A stretch of 64,000 nt of DNA from Pseudomonas multiresinivorans (GTDB lineage: Bacteria; Pseudomonadota; Gammaproteobacteria; Pseudomonadales; Pseudomonadaceae), in the NCBI RefSeq assembly GCF_012971725.1, contig NZ_CP048833.1, positions 5,766,001-5,830,000 on the forward strand. Direction: 5' to 3'. The translations under genes were made by a program, and so were the position numbers. Below are positions 48,976-58,233 of this stretch, one piece after another. The notes beneath the pieces were generated by a model that worked only from the letters and a program-made list of their open reading frames with translations, was not told where the DNA came from and ran no database searches. Positions within the stretch are counted from its first letter, which is position 1; the number at the start of each line of letters is the position of its first letter.

Positions 48976-51800
48976 GACGGCACCTCCGCGGGCAGGCTGG
49001 TCAGGCATTGGCGCAAAGTGCGCAGGTCCACCGGCTTGAGCAGGCAGAGATTCATGCCAGCGGCGAGGCAACGTTCGTTTTCCTCGTGCATGGCGTTGGC
49101 GGTAGCGCCGATGATCGGCCCGCGATAGCCGCGCTGGCGCAACGCACGAGCCAGCTCATAGCCATTGAGATGGGGCATGTTGACGTCAGTGAGCACCACG
49201 TCGAAAGCATCCGGCTGCCAGCGCGTGAGCGCCTGCCGGCCGTCGACGGCGAGCTCGGCCATGCAGCCGAGAGTTTCCAGCTGGTCACGCAGGATCAATT
49301 GGTTGATCGGGTTGTCCTCCACCAGCAGCACGCGCAGGCCGAGGCCGATGTCGGGCAGGGCCTCGGCCAGCCGCGCCGCGTCTGCGCTGACACACCCCTG
49401 CGCCGCCGCCAGAGCGCGGCGCATTCCCTGGAGGTTGTAGCGGCCCACATGCCAGTCGCAGCCCTCCTGGCGCGGCTGCTCGCCGCCCAGGTCGGTCACC
49501 AGCACCCGGCAGCCACGCCAGGTGGGCAGCGGCGCGCGGTCGTGGGGGTTGAAGCGCAGGTCCAGCAGCACACTGGTGGCGTCTTCCTCGACAGGCTGAT
49601 CGCAGGCCACCACCTGGGCCCGCGCTCCCCAGCGAGTGACCCAGCCGCATAGGCTCTCGGCCAGTTCGCGGGTCGGCGCATGTACCCACACCATCGAGTT
49701 GCACAGTCGGGGCTCGTTGCTGGCTTGCCGGTCCACGCATTGCAGGGGCAGGCTGAGGGCGAAGCTGCTGCCCAGGCCGACGTCGCTGACGACTCGCAGC
49801 TGCCCGCCCATCAGTTCGGTGAGGCGCTTGCAGATCGACAGACCAAGGCCCGTGCCACCGGCTACGCGCGCGTGGCCGGAAACCTGGTAGAAGGCATCGA
49901 ACAGATGCTCCTGCTGGTCCGCAGGGATACCGATACCGGTGTCAGCCACCTGCCAGTGCAGCGTGTCATACCAGCCCTCGTCCGGCTCCGAGCGGACTCG
50001 CAGAACGATGCGCCCGCTGTCGGTGAACTTCACCGCATTGCTCAACAGGTTATTGAGGATCTGGCGGATACGCGTGGCGTCACCCAGCACCCGCTCGGGC
50101 ATCTGCGAATCGCAGCAGGCATAGATTTGCAGGCCCTTGGCGCGGGCGGTGGCGGCGTAGGACTGGACCGTGTCCAGGGTCAGCTCCAGCGGCGAGAATT
50201 CCACCGGTTCCAGGCCCAGTTGGCCGACCTCGATCTTCGATACGTCGAGCACGTCACTGATCAATTGCAGCAAGGTCGAAGATGAGCGCTGGATCGCGCG
50301 CAGGTAGCCGGACTGCTGATGATCCAGCGCCGTGCGGCCGAGCAGCTCCAGGGTACCGAGCACGCCATACAGCGGTGTGCGGATTTCATGGCTCATGGTC
50401 GCCAGGAACAGCGTCTTGGCCTCGTTGGCGGCGTCGGACAAACGCTTGGCTTCGGCCAGCGCGGCTTCGGTCTGCTTGCGCGCGCTGATGTCGCTGAAGG
50501 CGCAGCACAACACTTCCTCGCCCTTGTAGCGGGTCGGCGTGTAGCTCAGGTAGAGGTGCCGCCCGGTGTGGGTTTCCACCTCCTCCGAACCACCCTTTTC
50601 ACCACTGTTGAAGCCCCGTTCCAGCCAGCCGTGGCTCCAGTAGCGGCGTTCGTCGCCGCAGCCGAGCCATTGCTGGGCAAGACGGTTCTCCAGCACCACC
50701 TCGGCATCGTTGCGGCGCAGCACACAGAGCGCTACCGGCGCGGTCTGGATCATTGCGCGGTGGAAACCCTCGTTCTCCACCAGTGCATTCAGGCGATGCT
50801 GCGCCGGGCCGATCAGGCGCCGGTTGATACGCCGGCACATACCCCAGACCAGCAGCGAGCAACCCAGCAGGAAAGCCAGCGAGGCCAGCACCCGGGGCCA
50901 CATTGGCACCAGCAGCTCGGAGAGATTGAAGTAGTAGACGAGCGACCAGTCGGAACTGCCCAGGTGCTTGAGCAGCGCCAGGTGGCTGGGCAGCAGGCCG
51001 GCACCACTGAAGGCAAAATTGTCGCCCTTCCACAGGTCGCTGAACTGCAGGCCTAGCTGCGGCGTGACCGCGCTGCCGAGGATCGCCCGGTGATCACGGT
51101 CCAGCAACAGAAAGCGCCCGGCCTCGGGCACGCCGAACGCCGCAGACAGATCGGCGCCGAACAGTTCCAGGCCCAGCCAGCCATTATCCTCCTCGCCGGT
51201 CACGCGGGTGAACAGATACTGCCGCACCTGCGGGTCGGTCGGGTCGGCGAGCCAGCGCACCTGCCGCTCCTCCCTCGGCGTACCGGGCTGCCCCAGCGCT
51301 TCGAGCACCGACGGCGGCACCACGGCGTTGAGCGCCGGTGCCCCGTACAGCCGCGTCACCGAACGATTCGGGGCGGGCGAGACATAAACCAGGTTCAGCC
51401 GCTTGGCTTCCATCTCCGACAGGTCGCGCCCAGACAGCGCCAGGCTCCAGCTGGAGCCTGACTCGCCCAGGGTGACGAAAACCTGCTCGTGGGGTGGCAC
51501 CGGCACACTCAACTGGCGCCACTGCACCAGCGGTTCGCGGGCTTTCCAGGTCACGCCCCGGCTGATGTGTTCCAGCAGCGACTCACGCTGCCCCAGGTAG
51601 TCCTGGGCCTCGTACATGGCCGCATTCATCTGGCGCCGCAACTGCGAGACTTCGCCGTTGAAGCTCGCAGCGAGGAACAGGCTGAGCGTGAAGAACAGGC
51701 AGGCGATCACCACCCCGGCCAGCAGACGAAGGAGCTTTCGGGCTGCCTTCGGGGTGGAAAAGGAAGAATCCTGGCGACGAAGGAACTGCTTGAGTTTCAT
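48954..51800 (-). CDS. pvrS: PvrS-like hybrid histidine kinase without Hpt
   Basis: A 948-residue sensor paralogous to the RcsC protein (shared LATMSHEIRTPLYGVLGTLELLG-type HisKA core). TM1 about 25-45, periplasmic domain about 48-300, TM2 about 305-328, PAS region, HisKA, HATPase (NLLSNAVKF, GTGLGLSICKRL), receiver (LLVEDNPINQLIL, VVLTDVNMP). It ends right after the receiver, so it has no Hpt and probably relies on the Hpt of RcsC. It overlaps pvrR by 22 bases. All four regulators are on the minus strand. Confidence 0.9.
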   Translation of the reverse strand: MKLKQFLRRQDSSFSTPKAARKLLRLLAGVVIACLFFTLSLFLAASFNGEVSQLRRQMNAAMYEAQDYLGQRESLLEHISRGVTWKAREPLVQWRQLSVPVPPHEQVFVTLGESGSSWSLALSGRDLSEMEAKRLNLVYVSPAPNRSVTRLYGAPALNAVVPPSVLEALGQPGTPREERQVRWLADPTDPQVRQYLFTRVTGEEDNGWLGLELFGADLSAAFGVPEAGRFLLLDRDHRAILGSAVTPQLGLQFSDLWKGDNFAFSGAGLLPSHLALLKHLGSSDWSLVYYFNLSELLVPMWPRVLASLAFLLGCSLLVWGMCRRINRRLIGPAQHRLNALVENEGFHRAMIQTAPVALCVLRRNDAEVVLENRLAQQWLGCGDERRYWSHGWLERGFNSGEKGGSEEVETHTGRHLYLSYTPTRYKGEEVLCCAFSDISARKQTEAALAEAKRLSDAANEAKTLFLATMSHEIRTPLYGVLGTLELLGRTALDHQQSGYLRAIQRSSSTLLQLISDVLDVSKIEVGQLGLEPVEFSPLELTLDTVQSYAATARAKGLQIYACCDSQMPERVLGDATRIRQILNNLLSNAVKFTDSGRIVLRVRSEPDEGWYDTLHWQVADTGIGIPADQQEHLFDAFYQVSGHARVAGGTGLGLSICKRLTELMGGQLRVVSDVGLGSSFALSLPLQCVDRQASNEPRLCNSMVWVHAPTRELAESLCGWVTRWGARAQVVACDQPVEEDATSVLLDLRFNPHDRAPLPTWRGCRVLVTDLGGEQPRQEGCDWHVGRYNLQGMRRALAAAQGCVSADAARLAEALPDIGLGLRVLLVEDNPINQLILRDQLETLGCMAELAVDGRQALTRWQPDAFDVVLTDVNMPHLNGYELARALRQRGYRGPIIGATANAMHEENERCLAAGMNLCLLKPVDLRTLRQCLTSLPAEVPSCDISES

Positions 51801-51907
51801 GCCCGCCAGCCTGGCGAAAAGCGGGCCAGGCGGACATCAGACAAATCTAAAAAGCATGGAAATGCGGGTCGGGTCGATTTCCCGGAGCCCGTCACCTCGA
51901 AGAGCGC

Positions 51908-52210
51908 TCAGCGCTTCTGCGCAGCCTTGTAGACGTCGCCGCGCTCCCGTTTCCCCACAGCAATGACCAGCACGACCACCTGGTCATCGAAGACTTCATA
52001 CACCAGTCGGTAACCCATCGAGGCTAGCTTGATCTTGTAACGATTGGCCGCGCCGTGCAGGCGCGCCGACGGGACATGGGGATTACGCAAACGCTCATCG
52101 AGCTTGCGGATGAACTGCGCCTTCAACGGGCCCTTGAGCTTCTTCCACTCCTTGAGCGCCGAGGTGTTGAAGGCCAGACGATACTGCGGATCAGAGCTGG
52201 CGAAGCTCAT
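51908..52210 (-). CDS. RelE/ParE-superfamily toxin
   Basis: A 100-residue toxin with the RelE pattern: YRLAFNTSALKEWKKLKGPLKAQFIRKLDERL at the N-terminus, SARLHGAANRYKIKLASMGYRLVYEV in the middle and VVVLVIAVGKRERGDVYKAAQKR at the end, with basic catalytic-type residues. The start at 52210 lies inside the antitoxin gene (20-base overlap). RelE toxins cut mRNA on the ribosome. The pair sits directly behind recCBD on the same strand. Confidence 0.9.
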   Translation of the reverse strand: MSFASSDPQYRLAFNTSALKEWKKLKGPLKAQFIRKLDERLRNPHVPSARLHGAANRYKIKLASMGYRLVYEVFDDQVVVLVIAVGKRERGDVYKAAQKR

Positions 52211-52448
52211 CGAGGGTGACTTCCACTCTCGGTTCATCCTTGCGCTGCTCGGCGATCCGACCGAGCTGCAGGTCGTCGAGCAGTTCCATCATGCGCTCGT
52301 ACTCGTCGGCCGGCACTGCATAGAACACCGGCTCATTGCGGTTGAGAATGGCAACGGCGTGTCCCATGCCAGCAGCGACAGTGCCCATGGGATCCTTCTT
52401 CAGCTCGGTGATGGAAGCGGTAACATCCGCCAGCATGGAATGGGGCAT
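52191..52448 (-). CDS. Phd/YefM- or RelB-like antitoxin
   Basis: An 85-residue antitoxin; start 52448 follows GGGAGG. SITELKKDPMGTVAAGMGHAVAILNRNEPVFYAVPADEYERMMELLDDL is the usual Phd/YefM DNA-binding and dimer region (spread over about 11-60). The C-terminal part (EQRKDEPRVEVTLDEL) would bind the toxin. An inverted repeat at 52470-52507 lies just upstream as probable operator. Confidence 0.88.
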   Translation of the reverse strand: MPHSMLADVTASITELKKDPMGTVAAGMGHAVAILNRNEPVFYAVPADEYERMMELLDDLQLGRIAEQRKDEPRVEVTLDELRQL

Positions 52449-52469
52449 AGCAGCCTCCCAGCGCAAAGA

Positions 52470-52507
52470 CACTTAATTAGGTGCTTTCAAAAGCGTTTAA
52501 TCAAGTG
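52470..52507. promoter_or_regulatory. Inverted repeat, candidate antitoxin operator
   Basis: CACTTAATTA (52470-52479) and TAATCAAGTG (52498-52507), nine of ten bases complementary, in a locally AT-rich stretch between recD and the antitoxin gene. Confidence 0.6.
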
Positions 52508-52519
52508 CTCTTCGTCACA

Positions 52520-54562
52520 TCATGAGAGGCCCAGCAACCCACTCGCCCGCTGCACCCGCCGCTCCGTGGCCGCCTCCAGCACCTGCCAGCCACGCCCGGC
52601 ACTGGCCAGGGTTAACCACTTCCGTGCGCGGGTAATGCCGGTGTAGACCAGCTCGCGGGTGAGGATGGGGTTGAGGCTGTCGGGCAGCAGCAGCGCGGCG
52701 TGGGTGAACTCCGAGCCCTGGGACTTGTGCACGGTCATGGCGAACACGGTTTCCACCGCCTGCAGGCGGCTGGGCAGGATCCAGCGGATGGCGTCGGTGC
52801 CGTCGCCCGCCGGGAAGGCCACGCGCGCCACCCAGCGCACCGAACCATCGTCGGCCGTCTGCGGCAACGCCAGGGCGATGCCGATATCGCCGTTCATCAG
52901 GCCCAGGCCGTAGTCGTTGCGAGTAACCAGCACCGGCCGACCGGCGAACCAGCCGTTCGCCGAAGGAATCAGCCCTTCGCGTTGCAGCAGCTCGCCGATC
53001 AGCGTGTTCAATCCTTCCACGCCCCAGGGCCCGCGACGCAATGCGCAGAGCAGCTGGAACTGGCCGTGGGCTTCCAGCACCTTCCTTGCCCAGGCATCCA
53101 GTGCGTCCTGAGTGGCGTTGTCCGCCGGGCGCGAGCCGCTGACCACGCGCAGGTAGTGGGCGTAGCCGACCGGGCCGAAGAGGTCGCCGCCGCGCCCGCC
53201 GTCGATCACCAGATCGCGCAGGCTGCGGGTTTCCTGGGCATCCACGGCGATACGGGCGAGGTCTTCGTGCTGCGCCTTCCACACCTGGCGCAGGGCCGGG
53301 ATATCACCGGCGTTGACCGCTTCAGCCAATTGACCGATGCCACTGTCGGCGCTGAAGCGGTGGCTGTGACGGAGCATGGCCACGGCCTGGTCGAGGTCGC
53401 TGCCGGCGCTGTCGATCAGCACGTCGTCGATGGCTTCGCCGGCCACGGCTTGCAGCCAGTCGCGAGTGGCCGGGCGGTAATGGCCTTCACGGGCGCGGCT
53501 GCACAACTCGCCGAGCACCGCGCCGGCTTCCACCGAGGCCAGCTGGTCCTTGTCGCCCAGCAGGATCAGCCGCGCACGCGGCGGCAGTGCGGCAAGCAGC
53601 GAGGCCATCATCTCCAGGTCGACCATCGAGGCTTCGTCCACCACCAGCAGCTCCAGTGCCAGCGGGTTGCCGGCGTGGTGGCGGAACTGGCGGCTGTCCG
53701 GGCGGCTTCCTAGCAGGCGGTGCAGCGTGGTGACTTCGGTGGGGATCGCCTCCCGCGCCGCTTCGCCATTGGCCAGGGCGGAGAGGTCAAGGCGCTGCAC
53801 GGCGCCAGCGATGGATTCGTTCAGGCGCGCAGCGGCCTTGCCGGTGGGCGCGGCAAGGCGGATGCGCAGCGGGCGGCCGCCCTCCCCCAGTGCCAGGCTT
53901 TGCAGCAGGGCGAGCAGCTTCACCACGGTGGTCGTCTTGCCGGTGCCGGGGCCGCCGGTGACGATGCCGAAGGCGTTGCCGGCGACCAGTGCGCAGGCGA
54001 GCTTCTGCCAGTCCGCCCCCTGGCTCGCCTGAACATTGCCGGCCTTCTTCGGGAACAGAGCGTCCAGGGCCTGACGAAGTGGCGCGGCGGGCAACGCGGC
54101 CCGCAGCGCCTCGCCCTGCTTCAGGCGCTGGTCGATGCCGGCGCGGACTTCCCGCTCGTACTGCCAGTAGCGGCGCAGATACAAGCGGCGCCCGGACAAC
54201 ACCAGCGGCGTTTCACCCGGGCCGTCGCCGACCAAGCGCGGATCGTTCAGCACCGCGCGCCAGGCATCGAGATCGAAGCCGTCCAGCAGTACGCCGGGCA
54301 GCTCCGGCGCGTCCTTGGCGGAGTCGCCTTCGGGCGGCAGCGACAGGGCGAAACGGCTGTCGGCCAGCGTCGCATCCAGGTCGAGGCAGACGTGCCCGCG
54401 GCCGAGCTGGTGGCTGGCCAGGGCGGCGGCGAGAATCAGCAGCGGATGGGCATCCGGCGCGCGCTCGACGAGGAAGGTCGCGAAGGCGCGGTCCAGCTCG
54501 CGCAGCCAGCCGCGCTCGGCCCAGCGGCCGATCAGATCGAGCATTTCAGTGGTGCTCTTCAT
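52520..54562 (-). CDS. recD: Exodeoxyribonuclease V alpha subunit
   Basis: A 680-residue SF1B helicase. Walker A GGPGTGKTTTVVKLL (about residue 205), Walker B VVDEASMVDLEMM, and C-terminal helicase motif VHKSQGSEFTHAALLLPD and YTGITRARKWL. An N-terminal domain of about 150 residues contacts RecB/RecC. It overlaps the recB stop by 4 bases. It is the fast motor subunit acting on the 5' strand in RecBCD double-strand break repair and degradation of foreign linear DNA. Confidence 0.95.
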   Translation of the reverse strand: MKSTTEMLDLIGRWAERGWLRELDRAFATFLVERAPDAHPLLILAAALASHQLGRGHVCLDLDATLADSRFALSLPPEGDSAKDAPELPGVLLDGFDLDAWRAVLNDPRLVGDGPGETPLVLSGRRLYLRRYWQYEREVRAGIDQRLKQGEALRAALPAAPLRQALDALFPKKAGNVQASQGADWQKLACALVAGNAFGIVTGGPGTGKTTTVVKLLALLQSLALGEGGRPLRIRLAAPTGKAAARLNESIAGAVQRLDLSALANGEAAREAIPTEVTTLHRLLGSRPDSRQFRHHAGNPLALELLVVDEASMVDLEMMASLLAALPPRARLILLGDKDQLASVEAGAVLGELCSRAREGHYRPATRDWLQAVAGEAIDDVLIDSAGSDLDQAVAMLRHSHRFSADSGIGQLAEAVNAGDIPALRQVWKAQHEDLARIAVDAQETRSLRDLVIDGGRGGDLFGPVGYAHYLRVVSGSRPADNATQDALDAWARKVLEAHGQFQLLCALRRGPWGVEGLNTLIGELLQREGLIPSANGWFAGRPVLVTRNDYGLGLMNGDIGIALALPQTADDGSVRWVARVAFPAGDGTDAIRWILPSRLQAVETVFAMTVHKSQGSEFTHAALLLPDSLNPILTRELVYTGITRARKWLTLASAGRGWQVLEAATERRVQRASGLLGLS

Positions 54563-57500
54563 GCCGGCACCTCCGCGCGGAACAGGCGGTCCAGCTCGTC
54601 CATCAGCGCCTTCGGCGGGCGTTCCAGGTACATGCCCTGGGTCGCCGAGGAACTGCCGCGCAGGAACAGGTACATCGCGCCTCCGATGTGGCGGTCGTAG
54701 TCGTAGTCGGGCAGGCGCGCCTGCAACAGTCGGTGAAGGGCGAACAGGTAGAGCGCGTACTGCAGGTCGTAGCGGTGCTCCAGCAGGGCTTCGCGCAACG
54801 CCTCCTGCGTGTAGGCCTCATCGTCGGCGCCCAGCCAGTTGGATTTGTAGTCGGCCACGTAGTAGCGGCCTTCGTGCTCGAACACCAGGTCGATGAAGCC
54901 CTTGAGCATGCCGTTGAGCAGGTTCGCCTGCAGCGTCGGCCGCGCCACGCCGCCCAGCGTATGGCGAATCACGGCGGCATCCAGGCGCTGGCTGTCGACG
55001 TTGCGGGTGGCGAACCAGAACTCCATTTCCTTCTGGAACGTCGCCAGCCCGGCCAGGCTGACCGGCGCCGCGTCGGGCACGCGGAAAGCCGTGCGCAGGT
55101 ATTGCCCGAGCCAGCCGGTGAGCGGTTCGATCCACTCCTCCCAGCCGCGCAGGGCGCAGCGCCGGGCGATCTGGTCACGCAGCGGTTCTTCATCGACGTC
55201 GAAGTTTTCGTCGGCGGCCCACTCCAGCAAACCATGGAGGAAGCTGCCGGGATTCGCGCCGCGGGGGAAGGCGTGCAGGCTGAAAGGTGCCGGGACGACT
55301 TCCACCTCGCGCAAGTCTTCCAGGCTGCTTTCGCGCAACAGGTCTTCACTGGCGCTGATCGGCTCAGCGGCAGCTGGCGCGGGCGCGATGTCGCTGTCGT
55401 CCTCGGTGGCCAGTGTCGCCAGGGCGGAGTAGCTGGCGATCCACCATTTCTCCGCCACCCGGCGGCGCGGTTCACGGGCGGCGCCCAGTTCACCGGCCTG
55501 TGCGCCGACGAAGAGTTCGGTGCCGATCTCCGGCGCCGGCTCCAGGGCGATCTCCAGCGCTCCTGCCTGCAAATCGCCCAGTCGCGCGGTCACGCCCTCG
55601 ACGCTCAGCGCGTTGCCGCCACCGAGCAGGTAACCCATGGCGCCCTTGTGCAACTCCGGGTTCTTGCTGTTGCTCATCACCAGCGGCGCCATGCCCAGCC
55701 ACACGGCGTGGCGTGCGCGGGTCAGTGCCACGTAGAGCAGGCGCATGTCCTCGCTCAGGCGCTCGTCGTTGGCCTGCTGGAAGGCCGCCTTGGCCTGCTC
55801 CTTGTCGCGGGACAACTCGACGACCCGCGATTCGCCGGACTGGAAGCTCGGCGGCGTGCCGCTCTTGCCGTCCAGCTCGCGCCAGGTGCAGATGAAGGGC
55901 AGCAGTACCAACGGGTACTCCAGGCCCTTGGACTTGTGGATGGTCACCACCTTGATCAGGTCGGCGTCGCTTTCCAGGCGGAGGATTTCTTCGCTCGTCG
56001 GGCTCTCCAGCTGTTCGGCGAGCACCCGCAGCAGCGCATGTTCGCCGTCCACTTCCACGGCCTCGCGCTGCAGCCATTCGGCCAGGTGCAGCAGGTTGGT
56101 CAGGCTGCGCTCGCCATCGGTCTCGCGCAGCAGTCGCGCCGGCAGGGCGAAGTCGGCGAGCAGGCGGCGCAGCATCGGCAACACGCCCTGCTGTTGCCAG
56201 AGCAGGCGATAGTCACGGAAGCGCAGCACCATGGCTTCCCAGAAGCGCTCGTCCTGGTTCAGCCGCTCCAGGGTCGCCCAGTCCAGCGCCAGGCTGCGGG
56301 TGGCCAGGGCGATGCGCAGGGCGCCATCGTCGCCGGGGTCGGCGCAGGCGCGCAGCCAGTGCAGCAGGTCGACAGCCTCGGGGCTGTCGAACACCGAGTC
56401 GCGGTCGGACAGGTAGACGCTGGCGAGCCGGCGCCTGGCCAGTTCGCCGCGGATGGCCTCGGCCTCGCTGCGACCGCGCACGAGGATGGCGATGTCCGCC
56501 GGGCGCAGCGCGCGCCATTGCCCCTCGGCATCGCGGAAGCCGCTCTGCGGGGAGCTCAGCCAGCGCTGGATGGCGCTGGCGCTGCGCGCGGCCATCTCCT
56601 GGCGATACAGCGTGGAGCCGCAGACCTGGCCATCATTGTCCAATTGCCAGAAGGTCATGGCCGGTGCTTCGGCACCCTCGAGCAGCAGCGTCTCGTCACG
56701 CCCGCGCGCGCCGACTTCGAGGAAGGGCACGGGGTTTTCCTGCCCTTCCACGGCAAAGCGGAACGCCGCGCGCGGATGACTTTCGGCGAAGAGGAAACAG
56801 CGGTTGGCCGCTTCGACCATCGCCAGCGTGGAGCGGTAGTTGGTGCCCAGCGTGTAGTGGCGCCCGGCGGTGGCGGCGCGGGCGCGCAGGTAGGTGTGGA
56901 TGTCGGCGCCACGAAAGGCATAGATCGCCTGCTTGGGGTCGCCGATCATGAACAGGCCAAGGCTCCGGGGGTTCTCGGCAATGCGGTAGACGCGCTCGAA
57001 GATGCGGTACTGCAGCGGGTCGGTGTCCTGGAATTCGTCGATCAGCGCCACCGGGAACTGCTCGCGGATACGCTCGGCCAGGCGCTCGCCGCCGCTGCCG
57101 GCCAGGGCGCGGTCGAGGCGCACCAGCAGGTCGTCGAAGCCCAGTTCGGCGCGCTTCTGCTTCTCCGCTTCAAGGTTATGCCGCACTTCATTCAGCGCAT
57201 GCAGCAGCAATTGCGGGGCGATCTCCGGGCGCTGCTCGGCGCGCTCGACCCAGGCGTCGATGGCCAGCAGCGCAGGGTGTTCCGGCACCACGGCCTTGGC
57301 CTTCACTTTGATCCGCGTCTGGCCGAACTTGGCGAGGTTGTCCGGCGCATCGGCGCCTTCGCTCCAGGCGTCCAGCGCTTCGATCCAGCCGGCAAAGACG
57401 CTGTCGTCATCCTTGCCGCGATAACTGTTGCCGTTGAGGTCGCCACGCAGGTTGCGCAGCAGCTCGGCGACGCCGGCGCGGTCCGCCGCCCAGGCTTCGC

Positions 57501-58233
57501 GGGCGCGTGTCTCGGCGGCGTCGAGTTCGTCGTAGAACTGGCCGGTGGTCTCCAGCAGCTCGCTGAGGGAGGCCGGGGCGGTCAACGGTTGATCGGCATA
57601 GCGGAAGCCGGCTTCCTGCGCCGCCAGCAGCGGTTGCAGGGCGCGGGCCAGGGCTTCGGGGCCGGCGTAGCAATGGCGCACGGCGTTGGCCGCCGCCACA
57701 TCCAATGGGTAGAAGTTGCGCCGCCAGTAGTCACGCACCGCTTCGGCGAGCAATTCGCTCTGGTCGGCAGCGAGGTCCTGGGTGAACAGGCTGCCACTGT
57801 CGAAGGCGTGCTCGCGCAGCATGCGGTAGCACCAGCTGTGGATGGTCGAGACAGCAGCCTCATCCATCCATTCGGCAGCCAGGCGCAGCAGGCGTGCGCA
57901 GCCGGGCCAGCGCTCGGGCGCATAGCTGTCGCGCAGCTTCACCAGCAGGCCGTCGTGCTTCTGCTCGGGCTCGGCGAAGCAGCGCGCGGCCTCGCCCAGG
58001 CGCGCGCGGATGCGTTCACGCAATTCCTGGGTCGCGGCTTCGGTGAAGGTCACCACGAGGATTTCCGGCGGGCTCAATGGCCGGCCAAAGGCAGCCTGTT
58101 CGCCGCCATGGTCGAGGACCAGGCGCACGTAGAGCAGCGCAATGGTGAAAGTCTTGCCGGTACCAGCGCTGGCCTCGATCAGCCGGCTGCCGTGCAGCGG
58201 AAATTCGAGAGGCTTCAGCTCGACCGCGCTCAT
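54559..58233 (-). CDS. recB: Exodeoxyribonuclease V beta subunit
   Basis: A 1224-residue UvrD-type helicase-nuclease. Walker A EASAGTGKTFTIALLYVRLV near residue 19, helicase motif DEFQDTDPLQYRIF, and a C-terminal nuclease domain with YVADYKSNWLG and the Gln/Tyr region YDLQYALYLFALHRLL. The catalytic Asp and Lys of the nuclease are present. ATGA overlaps link it to recC upstream and recD downstream. Full length, no frameshift. Confidence 0.95.
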   Translation of the reverse strand: MSAVELKPLEFPLHGSRLIEASAGTGKTFTIALLYVRLVLDHGGEQAAFGRPLSPPEILVVTFTEAATQELRERIRARLGEAARCFAEPEQKHDGLLVKLRDSYAPERWPGCARLLRLAAEWMDEAAVSTIHSWCYRMLREHAFDSGSLFTQDLAADQSELLAEAVRDYWRRNFYPLDVAAANAVRHCYAGPEALARALQPLLAAQEAGFRYADQPLTAPASLSELLETTGQFYDELDAAETRAREAWAADRAGVAELLRNLRGDLNGNSYRGKDDDSVFAGWIEALDAWSEGADAPDNLAKFGQTRIKVKAKAVVPEHPALLAIDAWVERAEQRPEIAPQLLLHALNEVRHNLEAEKQKRAELGFDDLLVRLDRALAGSGGERLAERIREQFPVALIDEFQDTDPLQYRIFERVYRIAENPRSLGLFMIGDPKQAIYAFRGADIHTYLRARAATAGRHYTLGTNYRSTLAMVEAANRCFLFAESHPRAAFRFAVEGQENPVPFLEVGARGRDETLLLEGAEAPAMTFWQLDNDGQVCGSTLYRQEMAARSASAIQRWLSSPQSGFRDAEGQWRALRPADIAILVRGRSEAEAIRGELARRRLASVYLSDRDSVFDSPEAVDLLHWLRACADPGDDGALRIALATRSLALDWATLERLNQDERFWEAMVLRFRDYRLLWQQQGVLPMLRRLLADFALPARLLRETDGERSLTNLLHLAEWLQREAVEVDGEHALLRVLAEQLESPTSEEILRLESDADLIKVVTIHKSKGLEYPLVLLPFICTWRELDGKSGTPPSFQSGESRVVELSRDKEQAKAAFQQANDERLSEDMRLLYVALTRARHAVWLGMAPLVMSNSKNPELHKGAMGYLLGGGNALSVEGVTARLGDLQAGALEIALEPAPEIGTELFVGAQAGELGAAREPRRRVAEKWWIASYSALATLATEDDSDIAPAPAAAEPISASEDLLRESSLEDLREVEVVPAPFSLHAFPRGANPGSFLHGLLEWAADENFDVDEEPLRDQIARRCALRGWEEWIEPLTGWLGQYLRTAFRVPDAAPVSLAGLATFQKEMEFWFATRNVDSQRLDAAVIRHTLGGVARPTLQANLLNGMLKGFIDLVFEHEGRYYVADYKSNWLGADDEAYTQEALREALLEHRYDLQYALYLFALHRLLQARLPDYDYDRHIGGAMYLFLRGSSSATQGMYLERPPKALMDELDRLFRAEVPA

